The notes beneath the pieces were generated by a model. The model worked only from the letters and a program-made list of their open reading frames with translations. It searched no databases and was not told where the DNA came from. Of a stretch of DNA of 64,000 nt, positions 9,352 to 17,122 are shown in pieces. The translations under genes and the position numbers were made by a program. Source of the DNA: Zoogloea sp. (GTDB lineage Bacteria; Pseudomonadota; Gammaproteobacteria; Burkholderiales; Rhodocyclaceae); the NCBI RefSeq assembly GCF_023150065.1, contig NZ_JAKLLN010000001.1:248001-312000 (forward strand). Reading direction: 5' to 3'. Every line of letters starts with the position of its first letter. The first letter of the stretch is position 1.

Positions 9352-10290
9352 TCAGTTGTTGTGCTGGAGGGAATGGGTCTCTGCGGCCGGAAACAGATGC
9401 CCGACAGAACGCCGGTACTCGGCTCCGGACACCGGGATGTCCCGATAGGCCTCCGGCAGGGGGCGGGCCAGGGTCTCGTTCATGTCGAGGCCTTCGGCTG
9501 CAGACTCACGCAGGCTCCTGTCGAGCCAGGTCAGCCAGTCTCGGGTCCATGCGATGGGCCGGGCATCCCGGGCGATCGGTCCGTGACCGGGGACAAGTGC
9601 CCGGACCCGGTGGTCTTTCATGAACGCGTCGAGGGCTTGGAGGGTGTCCTTCCAGTGAGTCAGGTTGGCGTGGGGGGTGGTGGGTGCGCGCAGGTTGAAG
9701 ACGAGGTCACCGGCGAAGAGGGTCGCACTGTCTTCGTCGAAAACGGCCAGATCGGCGTCCGTATGCCCCTTCAGAGCAAGGAGGATCAGCGACCGTCCGC
9801 CCGCCTTCAAGGGGCCGGCCTGGAGCGTCTGGTCAGGCGCCTTGAGCTCTGTGCCGGACATCCAGTCGCCGGTCAGGCGAAACAGGTTCTCGGCAAAGGC
9901 GTCCCCTTCGCTGGCGATGCCCTTGCCGGTTTCTGCCAGGGCACCGATGGGCGCATCGGCGAAGGCCTGATTGCCAAGGAAGTGATCCGGATGGTGGTGG
10001 GTATTGATGACCAGCGCGATTGGCTTGGGCGTGATTCGGGCGATGGCTGCGCGCATCTGTTCGCCGTACCGTCGGGATGGCCCGGTGTCGATGACGACAA
10101 CCCCCTCCGTCCCGACAATGAAGCCCGTGTTGACGATGTTCCCGCCATTGGAGGGGGTGAAGTCGGCTTGCTCGCCGATGAAGGAATACACGCCTTCGGC
10201 GATGGGCAGAGGTGTGAGCTGATAGTCGGAGCCGGCAGCCCAGGCCTGGCAGGACAGGCAGGCGATGAGCGTGGAGAGGAGGCGTCTCAT
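9352..10290 (-). CDS. quinoprotein relay system zinc metallohydrolase
   Basis: A 312-residue secreted metallo-beta-lactamase-fold protein. The signal peptide is residues 1-19 (AWA cut). The zinc-binding HxHxDH is at 98-103 (THHHPDH), with further ligands in LKGHTDADL, FAGDLVF and VPGHGP. It resembles the SoxH-like 'quinoprotein relay system' hydrolases that usually accompany a fused SoxYZ carrier. The actual substrate is unknown; a thioester or persulfide on the carrier is plausible. The ATG overlaps the stop of the SoxYZ-like gene (ATGA), so the two are translationally coupled. Confidence 0.85.
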   Translation of the reverse strand: MRRLLSTLIACLSCQAWAAGSDYQLTPLPIAEGVYSFIGEQADFTPSNGGNIVNTGFIVGTEGVVVIDTGPSRRYGEQMRAAIARITPKPIALVINTHHHPDHFLGNQAFADAPIGALAETGKGIASEGDAFAENLFRLTGDWMSGTELKAPDQTLQAGPLKAGGRSLILLALKGHTDADLAVFDEDSATLFAGDLVFNLRAPTTPHANLTHWKDTLQALDAFMKDHRVRALVPGHGPIARDARPIAWTRDWLTWLDRSLRESAAEGLDMNETLARPLPEAYRDIPVSGAEYRRSVGHLFPAAETHSLQHNN

Positions 10291-11060
10291 TGGGGAATCC
10301 TCACGTTGAAGGTGTTGCCGTTGTTGTCCCGTCCGTGGGCCTGCAGGGCTCCCGTGGTGCTGCCGCGGCTGAGGGTGAACACCGGGTTCTCGCTGACCGG
10401 TTGCGACACCTCCAGCCGGGCCAGGGGGTGTCCGGCCTCGTCACTGAGGACGACCGATTCGAGGTGGAAGGGGGGAATGCCGGCGATCAGCCCTGTGTCC
10501 ATGGGGTGGATGATGCGCATGCGCAGCCGACCCGACATGGGGCCTTCATTCCAGGTTCGGGTGGTGACTTCGTTGAGGCGCTTCTGCCATTCGGATGACG
10601 TTGAGCCCATGGATGGCGCCGTGCAGCCGCCACCTACCGTATTCACGAGGGTGCCGCCCACGTGCCATACCCCGTCACCGGTGCGTACTGCGGCCCTGAC
10701 CGGGGTCGATTGCTGCAGCTTGGCGCGGAAACCGATATAGGCCGGGGCCGCATCGGGGTAGAAGCGCAGAATCTCCAGGATGGGGTTGAAGTCGGCAAAG
10801 ACCAGGATCTCCTTCACGTCGGCAAGGGCCGTGGCGTCGATGGTGATCGGTACGTTGAGCGGGTTTTCAGCCGTCCCCGGGGCGTCCACCCGGACCCGGG
10901 TGTCGAAGACATACGGGGCGCCGGAGAGCATGCCTTTCTCCATGTCGCTCCAGCGAGGTGAGTCCAGAGGGTCGGTGGGCCGTTCGGTGGCCAGGACAGG
11001 TGGCGTTACCGCCGTTGTCAGCAGGATGGCGCAGGCCAGCGTGCTTGCCAGTTTGATCAC
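10287..11060 (-). CDS. fused SoxYZ-like carrier protein
   Basis: A 257-residue exported protein (signal peptide about 1-24) that joins a SoxY-like N-terminal domain to a SoxZ-like C-terminal domain. The carrier cysteine is Cys146 in VGGGCTAPS, internal instead of at the C-terminus as in true SoxY. The SoxZ part starts near WNEGPMSGRLRMRI. This matches the 'quinoprotein dehydrogenase-associated SoxYZ-like carrier' family, but no PQQ dehydrogenase is encoded here. It is the first gene of the operon with the metallohydrolase and probably the TetR gene. Confidence 0.88.
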   Translation of the reverse strand: MIKLASTLACAILLTTAVTPPVLATERPTDPLDSPRWSDMEKGMLSGAPYVFDTRVRVDAPGTAENPLNVPITIDATALADVKEILVFADFNPILEILRFYPDAAPAYIGFRAKLQQSTPVRAAVRTGDGVWHVGGTLVNTVGGGCTAPSMGSTSSEWQKRLNEVTTRTWNEGPMSGRLRMRIIHPMDTGLIAGIPPFHLESVVLSDEAGHPLARLEVSQPVSENPVFTLSRGSTTGALQAHGRDNNGNTFNVRIPQ

Positions 11061-11114
11061 GTATTCCTCCTTTGGGGTGGGTGCTTCTGTTATTGGAGAG
11101 TGCTCATGAATGTT

Positions 11115-11132
11115 ATCTACTAGTTGGTAGAT
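11115..11132. promoter_or_regulatory. palindromic operator before the SoxYZ-like operon
   Basis: ATCTACTAGTTGGTAGAT is an imperfect palindrome (7 of 9 base pairs symmetrical), centred 63 bases upstream of the SoxYZ-like start codon on the minus strand. It shares the core CTAC-Y-AGTTGGT with the palindrome at 8117-8138. I interpret it as the second operator of the TetR-family regulator encoded between the two sites. Confidence 0.7.
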
Positions 11133-11271
11133 TCACAAGATGGCCTCCGGGCTGTCTGCCCACCACCTTCGAACTCCTCCGCCTCGTCGCCCGCGGGATG
11201 GGGCGTCGAACACCATTTCGAGCAGGCTGCTTTTGCCTATTGCGGGCTTGTCTTCTAGACTGCGGAGAAAG

Positions 11272-11290
11272 TTGTCTGACAAGTAGACAA
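11272..11290. promoter_or_regulatory. FCD/GntR-type operator at the glc regulator start
   Basis: TTGTCTGACAA at 11272-11282 is a perfect 11-base palindrome and fits TnGTnnnACnA, the consensus described for FCD-family GntR regulators. A further AGACAA follows, so TTGTCT...AGACAA runs up to the ATG at 11291. A regulator bound here would block its own gene and, if co-transcribed, glcDEF. No Shine-Dalgarno is visible between the site and the ATG. Confidence 0.6.
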
Positions 11291-12049
11291 ATGTCCTCCG
11301 ATCGTTTGCCCCGCATCCTCCGACCCCATCGCCTCTCCGAGGAGGTGGGTGCCGTGCTGGACAGGCGCATCCGCAGTGGGGCATTCGCGCCGGGCGAGCG
11401 TCTGCCGACGGAGGCACGCCTGTCCGAGGAGTTTGCGGTAAGCCGCACCGTGGTGCGGGAGGCGATTGCCCGCCTCAAGGCCGACGGGCTGGTGGAGAGC
11501 CGCCAGGGGGCGGGGGCCTTCGTGGCCCGGCCCCTTGGGGCGGGGGTGTTCCGCATGGGCTCCGGGCTGGCCGAGGCCGAGGGCGCCCACGAGATATTCG
11601 AGTTGCGCCTGATCGTCGAGGTGGCGGCGGCCGAGCGGGCGGCGCTGCGCCGGACGCCTGAGCAGTTGGAGGCAATGGCGGCGGCCCTGGCGCGCATGGA
11701 GGTGGCCTTGACCCGCGGTGAGGACGGGGCCATGGCTGACGATGACTTCCACTGCGCCATTGCTACGGCAAGTGGCAATCCGCTGATCGGCCGCTTCGTG
11801 GCCTTCGTGAGCCAGGAGTTCTCCGCCTCCCGGGCGCCAACCTGGAGCGCCGAGGGTGTTGCCGGAGGGCTCGCCGGGGCTGCCCAGGACGAACATCGGG
11901 CGGTCTTCGAGGCCATCGCGGCGGGCGACGCCGAGCTGGCGCGACAGGCTGCCCAGCAGCATCTGGTCAGTGCCGCCGGACGACTCGGGGTCGTGGTGCC
12001 GACCCTGCTGGCCGCCGACCTTCAGCATATCGACAAGGGGATGGCGTGA
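11291..12049 (+). CDS. FCD-domain GntR regulator of the glc operon
   Basis: A 252-residue regulator with an N-terminal winged helix of the GntR type (about 12-75: RLPTEARLSEEFAVSRTVVREAIARL) and a C-terminal FCD ligand domain (about 95-235) with metal/acid-binding residues in DDDFHCAI and DEHRAVF. Homologues such as GlcC, LldR and PdhR respond to glycolate, lactate or pyruvate, and the glcDEF genes begin at its stop codon (TGATG). The frame is open upstream to 11072, but the ATG at 11291 places the helix-turn-helix normally. Confidence 0.88.
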   Translation: MSSDRLPRILRPHRLSEEVGAVLDRRIRSGAFAPGERLPTEARLSEEFAVSRTVVREAIARLKADGLVESRQGAGAFVARPLGAGVFRMGSGLAEAEGAHEIFELRLIVEVAAAERAALRRTPEQLEAMAAALARMEVALTRGEDGAMADDDFHCAIATASGNPLIGRFVAFVSQEFSASRAPTWSAEGVAGGLAGAAQDEHRAVFEAIAAGDAELARQAAQQHLVSAAGRLGVVVPTLLAADLQHIDKGMA

Positions 12050-13563
12050 TGGGTGAGCAGTCCGGGCTTCCCGGTTTCGGCCGGGCCGAGGGGGATTTCT
12101 CCCGGGTCGACGTGCACCGCCTGGTGCAGGCGCTGCAGGGTGTCCTGCCCGCGGCCAGTGTGCTCCACGACCCGGAAGACCTGCGCCCCTACGAGTGTGA
12201 CGGCATGGCGGCCCTGCGGCAGATGCCGCTGGTGGTGGTGTTGCCCGAAACCGAGGCCCAGGTGGTGGCCATCCTGAAGATCTGTGCCGGGCAGGGCGTT
12301 CCGGTGGTGGCGCGGGGCGCCGGGACCGGCCTCTCCGGCGGTGCCCAGCCCCATCGTTTCGGGGTGGTGCTGTCCCTTGCGCGCCTGCGCCGGATCATCG
12401 CCATCGACGCCCACGCGCGGCGGGCGGTGGTGCAGCCCGGGGTGCGCAACCTGGCCATCTCCGAGGCGGCCGCCCCTCACGGGCTGTATTACGCCCCCGA
12501 TCCCTCTTCCCAGATCGCCTGCACCATCGGCGGCAATGTGGCCGAGAACTCGGGTGGCGTGCATTGCCTCAAGTACGGCTTGACCATCCATAACCTGCTC
12601 AAGGTCCGGGGAGTGACGATCAACGGCGACATCGTCGAGTTCGGCAGCCTCGGGCTGGATGCGCCGGGCTACGACCTGCTGCCCCTGGTCACAGGGTCGG
12701 AGGGCATGCTGGCGGTGGTGACCGAGGTGACGGTCAAGCTCACCCCCAAGCCCCAGCTTGCCCAGTGCGTGCTGGCCGCCTTCGACGATGTGGTCAAGGC
12801 TGGCGATGCCGTGGCCCGCATCATCGCTGCCGGCATCATTCCGGCGGGGCTGGAGATGATGGATCAGCCCGCCACGGCGGCCGTCGAGGAGTTCGTGCAT
12901 GCGGGCTACCCCCTCGACGCCAAGGCCATCCTGCTGTGCGAATCCGACGGTACGCCCGAGGAAGTCTCCGAGGAGATCGGGCGGGTGCGTGCCCTGCTGG
13001 AGGAGGCCGGTGCCACCGAGGTCCGGGTGTCCCGGGACGAGGCCGAGCGGCTGCGTTTCTGGGCCGGTCGCAAGGCGGCATTTCCCGCGGCGGGGCGGAT
13101 CTCTCCCGACTACTACTGCATGGACGGGACCATCCCGAGAAAACGCCTCGGTGAAATGCTGCAGGCCATCCAGGCGATGGAGAAGAAGTACGCCATGCGC
13201 TGCATCAACGTCTTCCATGCCGGTGACGGCAACCTGCACCCGCTCATCCTTTTCGACGCCAACAAGCCCGGCGACCAGCACACGGCCGAGGCCTTCGGTG
13301 CCGAGATCCTGGAGCTGTCGGTGGCCTTGGGCGGGACCATCACCGGCGAGCACGGGGTCGGCATCGAGAAGATCAACCAGATGTGCAGCCAGTTCGCCAC
13401 GTCGGAGATCGCCGCCTTCCATCGGATCAAGGCGGCGTTTGATCCAGCCGGCCTGCTCAATCCGGGCAAGGCCATTCCTACCCTCAATCGTTGCGCCGAG
13501 TACGGGCGCGAGCGGATGGGCGCCAGCCGGCCGGCGGCTCATCCCGATCTGCCGCGTTTCTGA
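12049..13563 (+). CDS. glcD: glycolate oxidase subunit GlcD
   Basis: FAD-linked catalytic subunit of glycolate dehydrogenase, oxidising glycolate (or D-lactate) to the 2-oxo acid at the membrane. The 504-residue length is typical. The FAD-binding PCMH domain carries ARGAGTGLSGGAQPH, followed by TIGGNVAENSGG; the C-terminal cap carries FHAGDGNLHP and TGEHGVGIEKI. The ATG shares bases with the regulator's stop (TGATG); a GTG one codon earlier is also possible. AAGGGG lies 8 bases upstream. Confidence 0.94.
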   Translation: MGEQSGLPGFGRAEGDFSRVDVHRLVQALQGVLPAASVLHDPEDLRPYECDGMAALRQMPLVVVLPETEAQVVAILKICAGQGVPVVARGAGTGLSGGAQPHRFGVVLSLARLRRIIAIDAHARRAVVQPGVRNLAISEAAAPHGLYYAPDPSSQIACTIGGNVAENSGGVHCLKYGLTIHNLLKVRGVTINGDIVEFGSLGLDAPGYDLLPLVTGSEGMLAVVTEVTVKLTPKPQLAQCVLAAFDDVVKAGDAVARIIAAGIIPAGLEMMDQPATAAVEEFVHAGYPLDAKAILLCESDGTPEEVSEEIGRVRALLEEAGATEVRVSRDEAERLRFWAGRKAAFPAAGRISPDYYCMDGTIPRKRLGEMLQAIQAMEKKYAMRCINVFHAGDGNLHPLILFDANKPGDQHTAEAFGAEILELSVALGGTITGEHGVGIEKINQMCSQFATSEIAAFHRIKAAFDPAGLLNPGKAIPTLNRCAEYGRERMGASRPAAHPDLPRF

Positions 13564-13739
13564 TGGACATGATCTCCGAAGGATGGCTGCAGTTCCTCTT
13601 TGTCGCCGTGCCCGTGTTGTCCCTGGTGGGCACCTGGATGGGGTTGCGCACGGCGGGGCGGCTCGCACAACGGCGGGAGCGGGACCAGGCGGCGCGTGGG
13701 GAGGCCAGCGAGCAAAATGAGGTGGACGAGCGTGGATGA
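13563..13739 (+). CDS. small membrane protein between glcD and glcE
   Basis: A 58-residue open frame starts inside the glcD stop codon (TGATG) and ends 8 bases inside glcE, fitting perfectly into the operon. The product has one transmembrane helix (about 7-27, LQFLFVAVPVLSLVGTWMG) followed by a charged tail. It could anchor or stabilise the glycolate oxidase at the membrane, which is inference only. I do not know a family for it. Coupling at both ends is the main evidence that it is translated. Confidence 0.6.
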   Translation: MDMISEGWLQFLFVAVPVLSLVGTWMGLRTAGRLAQRRERDQAARGEASEQNEVDERG

Positions 13740-14805
13740 TCTGATTCGGCAGTGGCGTGAGCGCGTCCGGGAGGCGGCGGCCAGCGGCCGTGCCCTGTGT
13801 CTCCGCGGTGGCGGCACGAAGCGCTTCCTGGGGCGACCGGAGCAGGGTGAGCTCCTCGATACCCGCGACTGCAGCGGCATCGTCAATTACGAACCGAGCG
13901 AACTGGTGGTCACCGTGCGCGCCGGAACCCCCCTGGCCGAACTGGAAGCCGAGCTGGCGACCCGGGGGCAGATGCTGGCCTTCGAGCCGCCCCACTTCGG
14001 GCCCGGTGCCACCGTGGGTGGCTGTGTTGCCGCCGGACTGGCCGGGCCGCGGCGGGCGGCGGTGGGAGGGGTGCGGGATTTCATCCTGGGGGCCCGCCTC
14101 ATCGACGGGCGCGGCGAGCTGCTGCGCTTTGGTGGCGAGGTGATGAAGAATGTCGCCGGTTATGACGTGTCCCGGGTGCTGGCCGGTAGCCTCGGCACCC
14201 TCGGGCTGATCGTCGATCTGTCGCTCAAGGTGCTGCCCAGACCCGTGGCCGAGGCCAGCCTGCGCTTCGAAATGGACGAGGCTGCCGCCCTGCACCGGCT
14301 CAACGTCTGGGGTGGTCAACCGCTGCCAATCTCGGCCAGTGCCTGGCAGGACGGCATCCTGGAGCTGCGGCTCTCCGGGGCCGCGGCGGCGGTGGATGCT
14401 GCGATGGCGCGGCTGGGGGGCGAGCGCGTCCCCGATGCCGTCGCCGAGGCCCGCTGGCATGGCTTGCGCGAGCAGACGGCGGCCTTCTTCACCGCGGCCG
14501 GGCTTCCCGGCCCCTTGTGGAGACTGTCCCTGCCCAGCGACGCCCTGGCCATCGAGCTGGGCGGTGCCCAGTTGGTGGAGTGGGGCGGGGCCCAGCGCTG
14601 GTTGCGGAGCGATCTGCCGCCCGGAGAGATCAGAGGGCGGGTGGGGGCCCTGGGAGGGCATGCCAGCCTGTTCCGCAACGGAGTGCGTGACGGAGAGGTG
14701 TTCCATCCGCTGACGGCACCCATGCAGGCCCTCCAGCGCAATCTCAAGAACGCATTCGATCCGGCGGGGGTCTTCAACCCTGGCCGCCTGTACGAGGGCT
14801 TCTAG
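13732..14805 (+). CDS. glcE: glycolate oxidase subunit GlcE
   Basis: Second FAD-binding subunit of glycolate dehydrogenase, 357 residues. The PCMH pattern is clear: LCLRGGGTKRFLG near the N-terminus, then GGCVAAGLAGPRR and GGEVMKNVAGYDVSRVLAG, and the C-terminal FDPAGVFNPGRLY. The frame is open to 13600 and an ATG exists at 13717, but the GTG at 13732 has the Shine-Dalgarno GAGGTGG at the right distance and gives the usual GlcE length. It lies between glcD and glcF. Confidence 0.92.
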   Translation: MDDLIRQWRERVREAAASGRALCLRGGGTKRFLGRPEQGELLDTRDCSGIVNYEPSELVVTVRAGTPLAELEAELATRGQMLAFEPPHFGPGATVGGCVAAGLAGPRRAAVGGVRDFILGARLIDGRGELLRFGGEVMKNVAGYDVSRVLAGSLGTLGLIVDLSLKVLPRPVAEASLRFEMDEAAALHRLNVWGGQPLPISASAWQDGILELRLSGAAAAVDAAMARLGGERVPDAVAEARWHGLREQTAAFFTAAGLPGPLWRLSLPSDALAIELGGAQLVEWGGAQRWLRSDLPPGEIRGRVGALGGHASLFRNGVRDGEVFHPLTAPMQALQRNLKNAFDPAGVFNPGRLYEGF

Positions 14806-14807
14806 GC

Positions 14808-16055
14808 ATGCAGACCCATCTCGCCGATTTCATCCGCGACACGCCGGAAGGCCGCGAGGCCGAGGAGATTCTGCGCAAGTGTGTGCACTGTGGTTTCTGC
14901 ACCGCCACCTGCCCCACCTACCAGCTCCTCGGTGACGAGCTGGATGGCCCGCGGGGGCGGATCTACCTGATCAAGCAGGTGCTTGAGGGGCAGCCGGCAA
15001 CGGAGAAGACCCGTCTGCATCTGGATCGCTGCCTGACCTGCCGGGCCTGCGAATCCACCTGTCCGTCGGGCGTGGAGTACGGCCGTCTGGCCGACATCGG
15101 CCGCCATGAGGTGGAGAAGCAAGTGCCCCGGCAGGGCGCAGACCGCCTGATGCGCGAGGCGCTGAAAGGGGTGGTGCCGCGCAGCGGCGTGTTCGGTACG
15201 GCACTGGGGCTGGGGCGCCTGTTCAAGCCGCTGCTGCCCCGTGTGCTGGCCGGGAAGATTCTCCAGGGGCCTGCCGCCGGACATTGGCCAGCCCCGAAGC
15301 ACTCCCGCCGCATGATTGCCCTGGCCGGCTGCGTGCAGCCCGCCATGCGCCCGTCAATCAACGCTGCCACGGCCCGGGTGCTGGATCTGCTGGGCATTTC
15401 ACTGGTGGAGCAGGCGTCGGCCGGCTGCTGCGGGGCGGTACGCTTCCACCTCCACGATCAGGAAGGAGGGCGGGATGATGCCCGCCGCAACATCGACGCC
15501 TGGTGGCCGGAGATTGCCGCAGGGCGTGTCGAAGCCATTGTGGTCACCGCCTCGGGCTGTGGTGTGCAGGTGAAGGACTACGGTCACCTGCTCAAGGACG
15601 ATCCGGCGTATGCCTCGAAAGCGGTCCGTGTGGCCGCCCTGACCCGCGATCCGGCCGAAGTCGTGGCTGCCGAGGCCGCGGCGCTGCACGCTGTCCTGGC
15701 GCGTCGTCGGGCGCGGGCATCGGAACAGAGGATCGCCGTGCATGCACCGTGCAGCCTGCAGCATGGTCAGAAGATTCGCGGCGTTGTCGAAGGATTGCTG
15801 GGCGCGGCGGGCTATGTCCTGACGCCGGTAGCCGACGGCCATCTGTGCTGTGGTTCGGCCGGAACCTACTCGCTGCTGCAGCCCGGGCTGTCCCGACAGC
15901 TGCGTGACAACAAGCTGGCGGCGCTCGGGGCCGGCGCCCCGGAGCGGATCGTGTCGGCGAACATCGGTTGCATCGAGCATTTGAGCGGCGCTGCGACCGT
16001 ACCCGTTCTACATTGGATCGAACTGATAGATGAAAAAATCACGAACTTGGCCTGA
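14808..16055 (+). CDS. glcF: glycolate oxidase iron-sulfur subunit GlcF
   Basis: The 415-residue electron-transfer subunit passes electrons from GlcD/E to the quinone pool. Two 4Fe-4S ferredoxin motifs are seen (CVHCGFCTATCP and CLTCRACESTCP), followed by two CCG domains (ASAGCCGAV and DGHLCCGSAG, each with its upstream partner cysteine) typical of heterodisulfide-reductase-like subunits. It begins 2 bases after glcE ends and closes the operon. No clear terminator follows. Confidence 0.95.
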   Translation: MQTHLADFIRDTPEGREAEEILRKCVHCGFCTATCPTYQLLGDELDGPRGRIYLIKQVLEGQPATEKTRLHLDRCLTCRACESTCPSGVEYGRLADIGRHEVEKQVPRQGADRLMREALKGVVPRSGVFGTALGLGRLFKPLLPRVLAGKILQGPAAGHWPAPKHSRRMIALAGCVQPAMRPSINAATARVLDLLGISLVEQASAGCCGAVRFHLHDQEGGRDDARRNIDAWWPEIAAGRVEAIVVTASGCGVQVKDYGHLLKDDPAYASKAVRVAALTRDPAEVVAAEAAALHAVLARRRARASEQRIAVHAPCSLQHGQKIRGVVEGLLGAAGYVLTPVADGHLCCGSAGTYSLLQPGLSRQLRDNKLAALGAGAPERIVSANIGCIEHLSGAATVPVLHWIELIDEKITNLA

Positions 16056-16285
16056 AAGGTTGGCGCTGTCGTCAGTCTGAAGGAAATTAACAGTTAAACT
16101 TGAAATGGATTTCCGCCGTGCTAAATGGCCGGAATGTTTGCTTTGAACAGCGTGAGTGCCAAATTGCCCGAATGTCAAAATCTGTTTGTCATGCTGGCGG
16201 GTCTGTGCCCCATCCCCGGACGATGTCCGGAGAGGACGGGGGCATGCGCTTGCGTGGCCGGTTCAGAGATGGTCTGCGGTAAATC
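16056..16285. other. AT-richer intergenic region with small hairpin
   Basis: The 230 bases between glcF and the phosphatase gene are clearly less GC-rich in the first half and probably hold the phosphatase promoter. CCGGAC-GAT-GTCCGG at 16216-16230 is a perfect 6-base-arm hairpin without a T-run, so it is not a classical terminator. The short open frame in this stretch shows no protein-like features. Confidence 0.4.
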
Positions 16286-17122
16286 ATGCTGAATCCCACC
16301 TTTTCGTCTCTGGCCGACCCAGAAACCACGAGTGCAAAAAAGCGCTACCAGGCGGAAGCCTGCGTGGCCAAGCATACGGGTGACCGTACGGAGCAGCAGG
16401 ACAGGGCTGCGGTGTTTGCCCACCCCAGCCGCAAGGGCACCCTGATGGCAGTGCTGGCCGATGGCATGGGCGGGCATTCCGGTGGTGCGATGGCGGCCGA
16501 GCAGGTGATCCTGAAAGCTCGCCAGAATTTCGAATCCTTCGCACCGGCCTCGGAGAGTGCCCCTGATCTGCTGCGCAGCATCATCGACGAAGCCCATATC
16601 GTCATCAAGCTGACGCGCTTCACCAGCGAGCAGGATCCCCACAGCACTGCCGTCGTCTTCATGATGCAGCCCGATCGTGCCGACTGGGCCCATTGCGGTG
16701 ATTCCCGCTTCTACCACTTCCGCTCCGGCGCCCTGGTGTCGCGCAGCTCGGATCACTCCCTGGTCGAGGAGCTGGTGCGCAAGGGGCGTCTCGACTCCGA
16801 AGGCGCCCTGCGCCATCCCAACCGCAACGTGCTCCTGTCCTGCCTGGGGTCCGAACGGGAACCGCGGGTCGATGTGGGGCATGTCTCGCCGCTGGTCGGC
16901 GGCGATGCCTTCCTGCTGTGTTCGGATGGTCTGTGGGCCTACATCGGCGAAGAGGAGACTGGCGCCATCCTGGCCAGCCAGTCCCCGCGGGATGCGGCCT
17001 CGACCCTGATCGAGCTGGCCCGCCAGCGTGCCCGGGGGGGCGGCGACAACATCTCCCTGGCCGTGGTCAAACTGGTGGAAGTGCCGAGCCGGCCGCGCAC
17101 CGACTACCCGAGCCTGGGCTAA
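16286..17122 (+). CDS. PP2C-family serine/threonine phosphatase
   Basis: A 278-residue Mg/Mn-dependent PPM phosphatase that removes phosphate from Ser/Thr residues. Metal-binding motifs are in place: EQQDRAA (Asp39), VLADGMGGHSGG (about 57-67), GDSRFYHF, LCSDGLW and GGDNISLAV. There is no kinase or FHA partner beside it, although PP2C genes often lie with a Hanks-type kinase. There is no transmembrane segment, so it should be cytoplasmic. Its stop overlaps the convergent corA stop by 4 bases. Confidence 0.92.
   Translation: MLNPTFSSLADPETTSAKKRYQAEACVAKHTGDRTEQQDRAAVFAHPSRKGTLMAVLADGMGGHSGGAMAAEQVILKARQNFESFAPASESAPDLLRSIIDEAHIVIKLTRFTSEQDPHSTAVVFMMQPDRADWAHCGDSRFYHFRSGALVSRSSDHSLVEELVRKGRLDSEGALRHPNRNVLLSCLGSEREPRVDVGHVSPLVGGDAFLLCSDGLWAYIGEEETGAILASQSPRDAASTLIELARQRARGGGDNISLAVVKLVEVPSRPRTDYPSLG

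Noticed and set aside
12022-14706. Minus-strand open frame of 894 codons over glcD and glcE
   Set aside because: Antisense shadow: its composition is repetitive His/Gln/Pro/Arg and both glcD and glcE on the other strand have conserved motifs.
17119-17122. Four-base stop-codon overlaps of convergent genes (also at 50082-50085)
   Set aside because: They simply reflect dense packing; CTAA and CTAG provide stops on both strands and need no special explanation.
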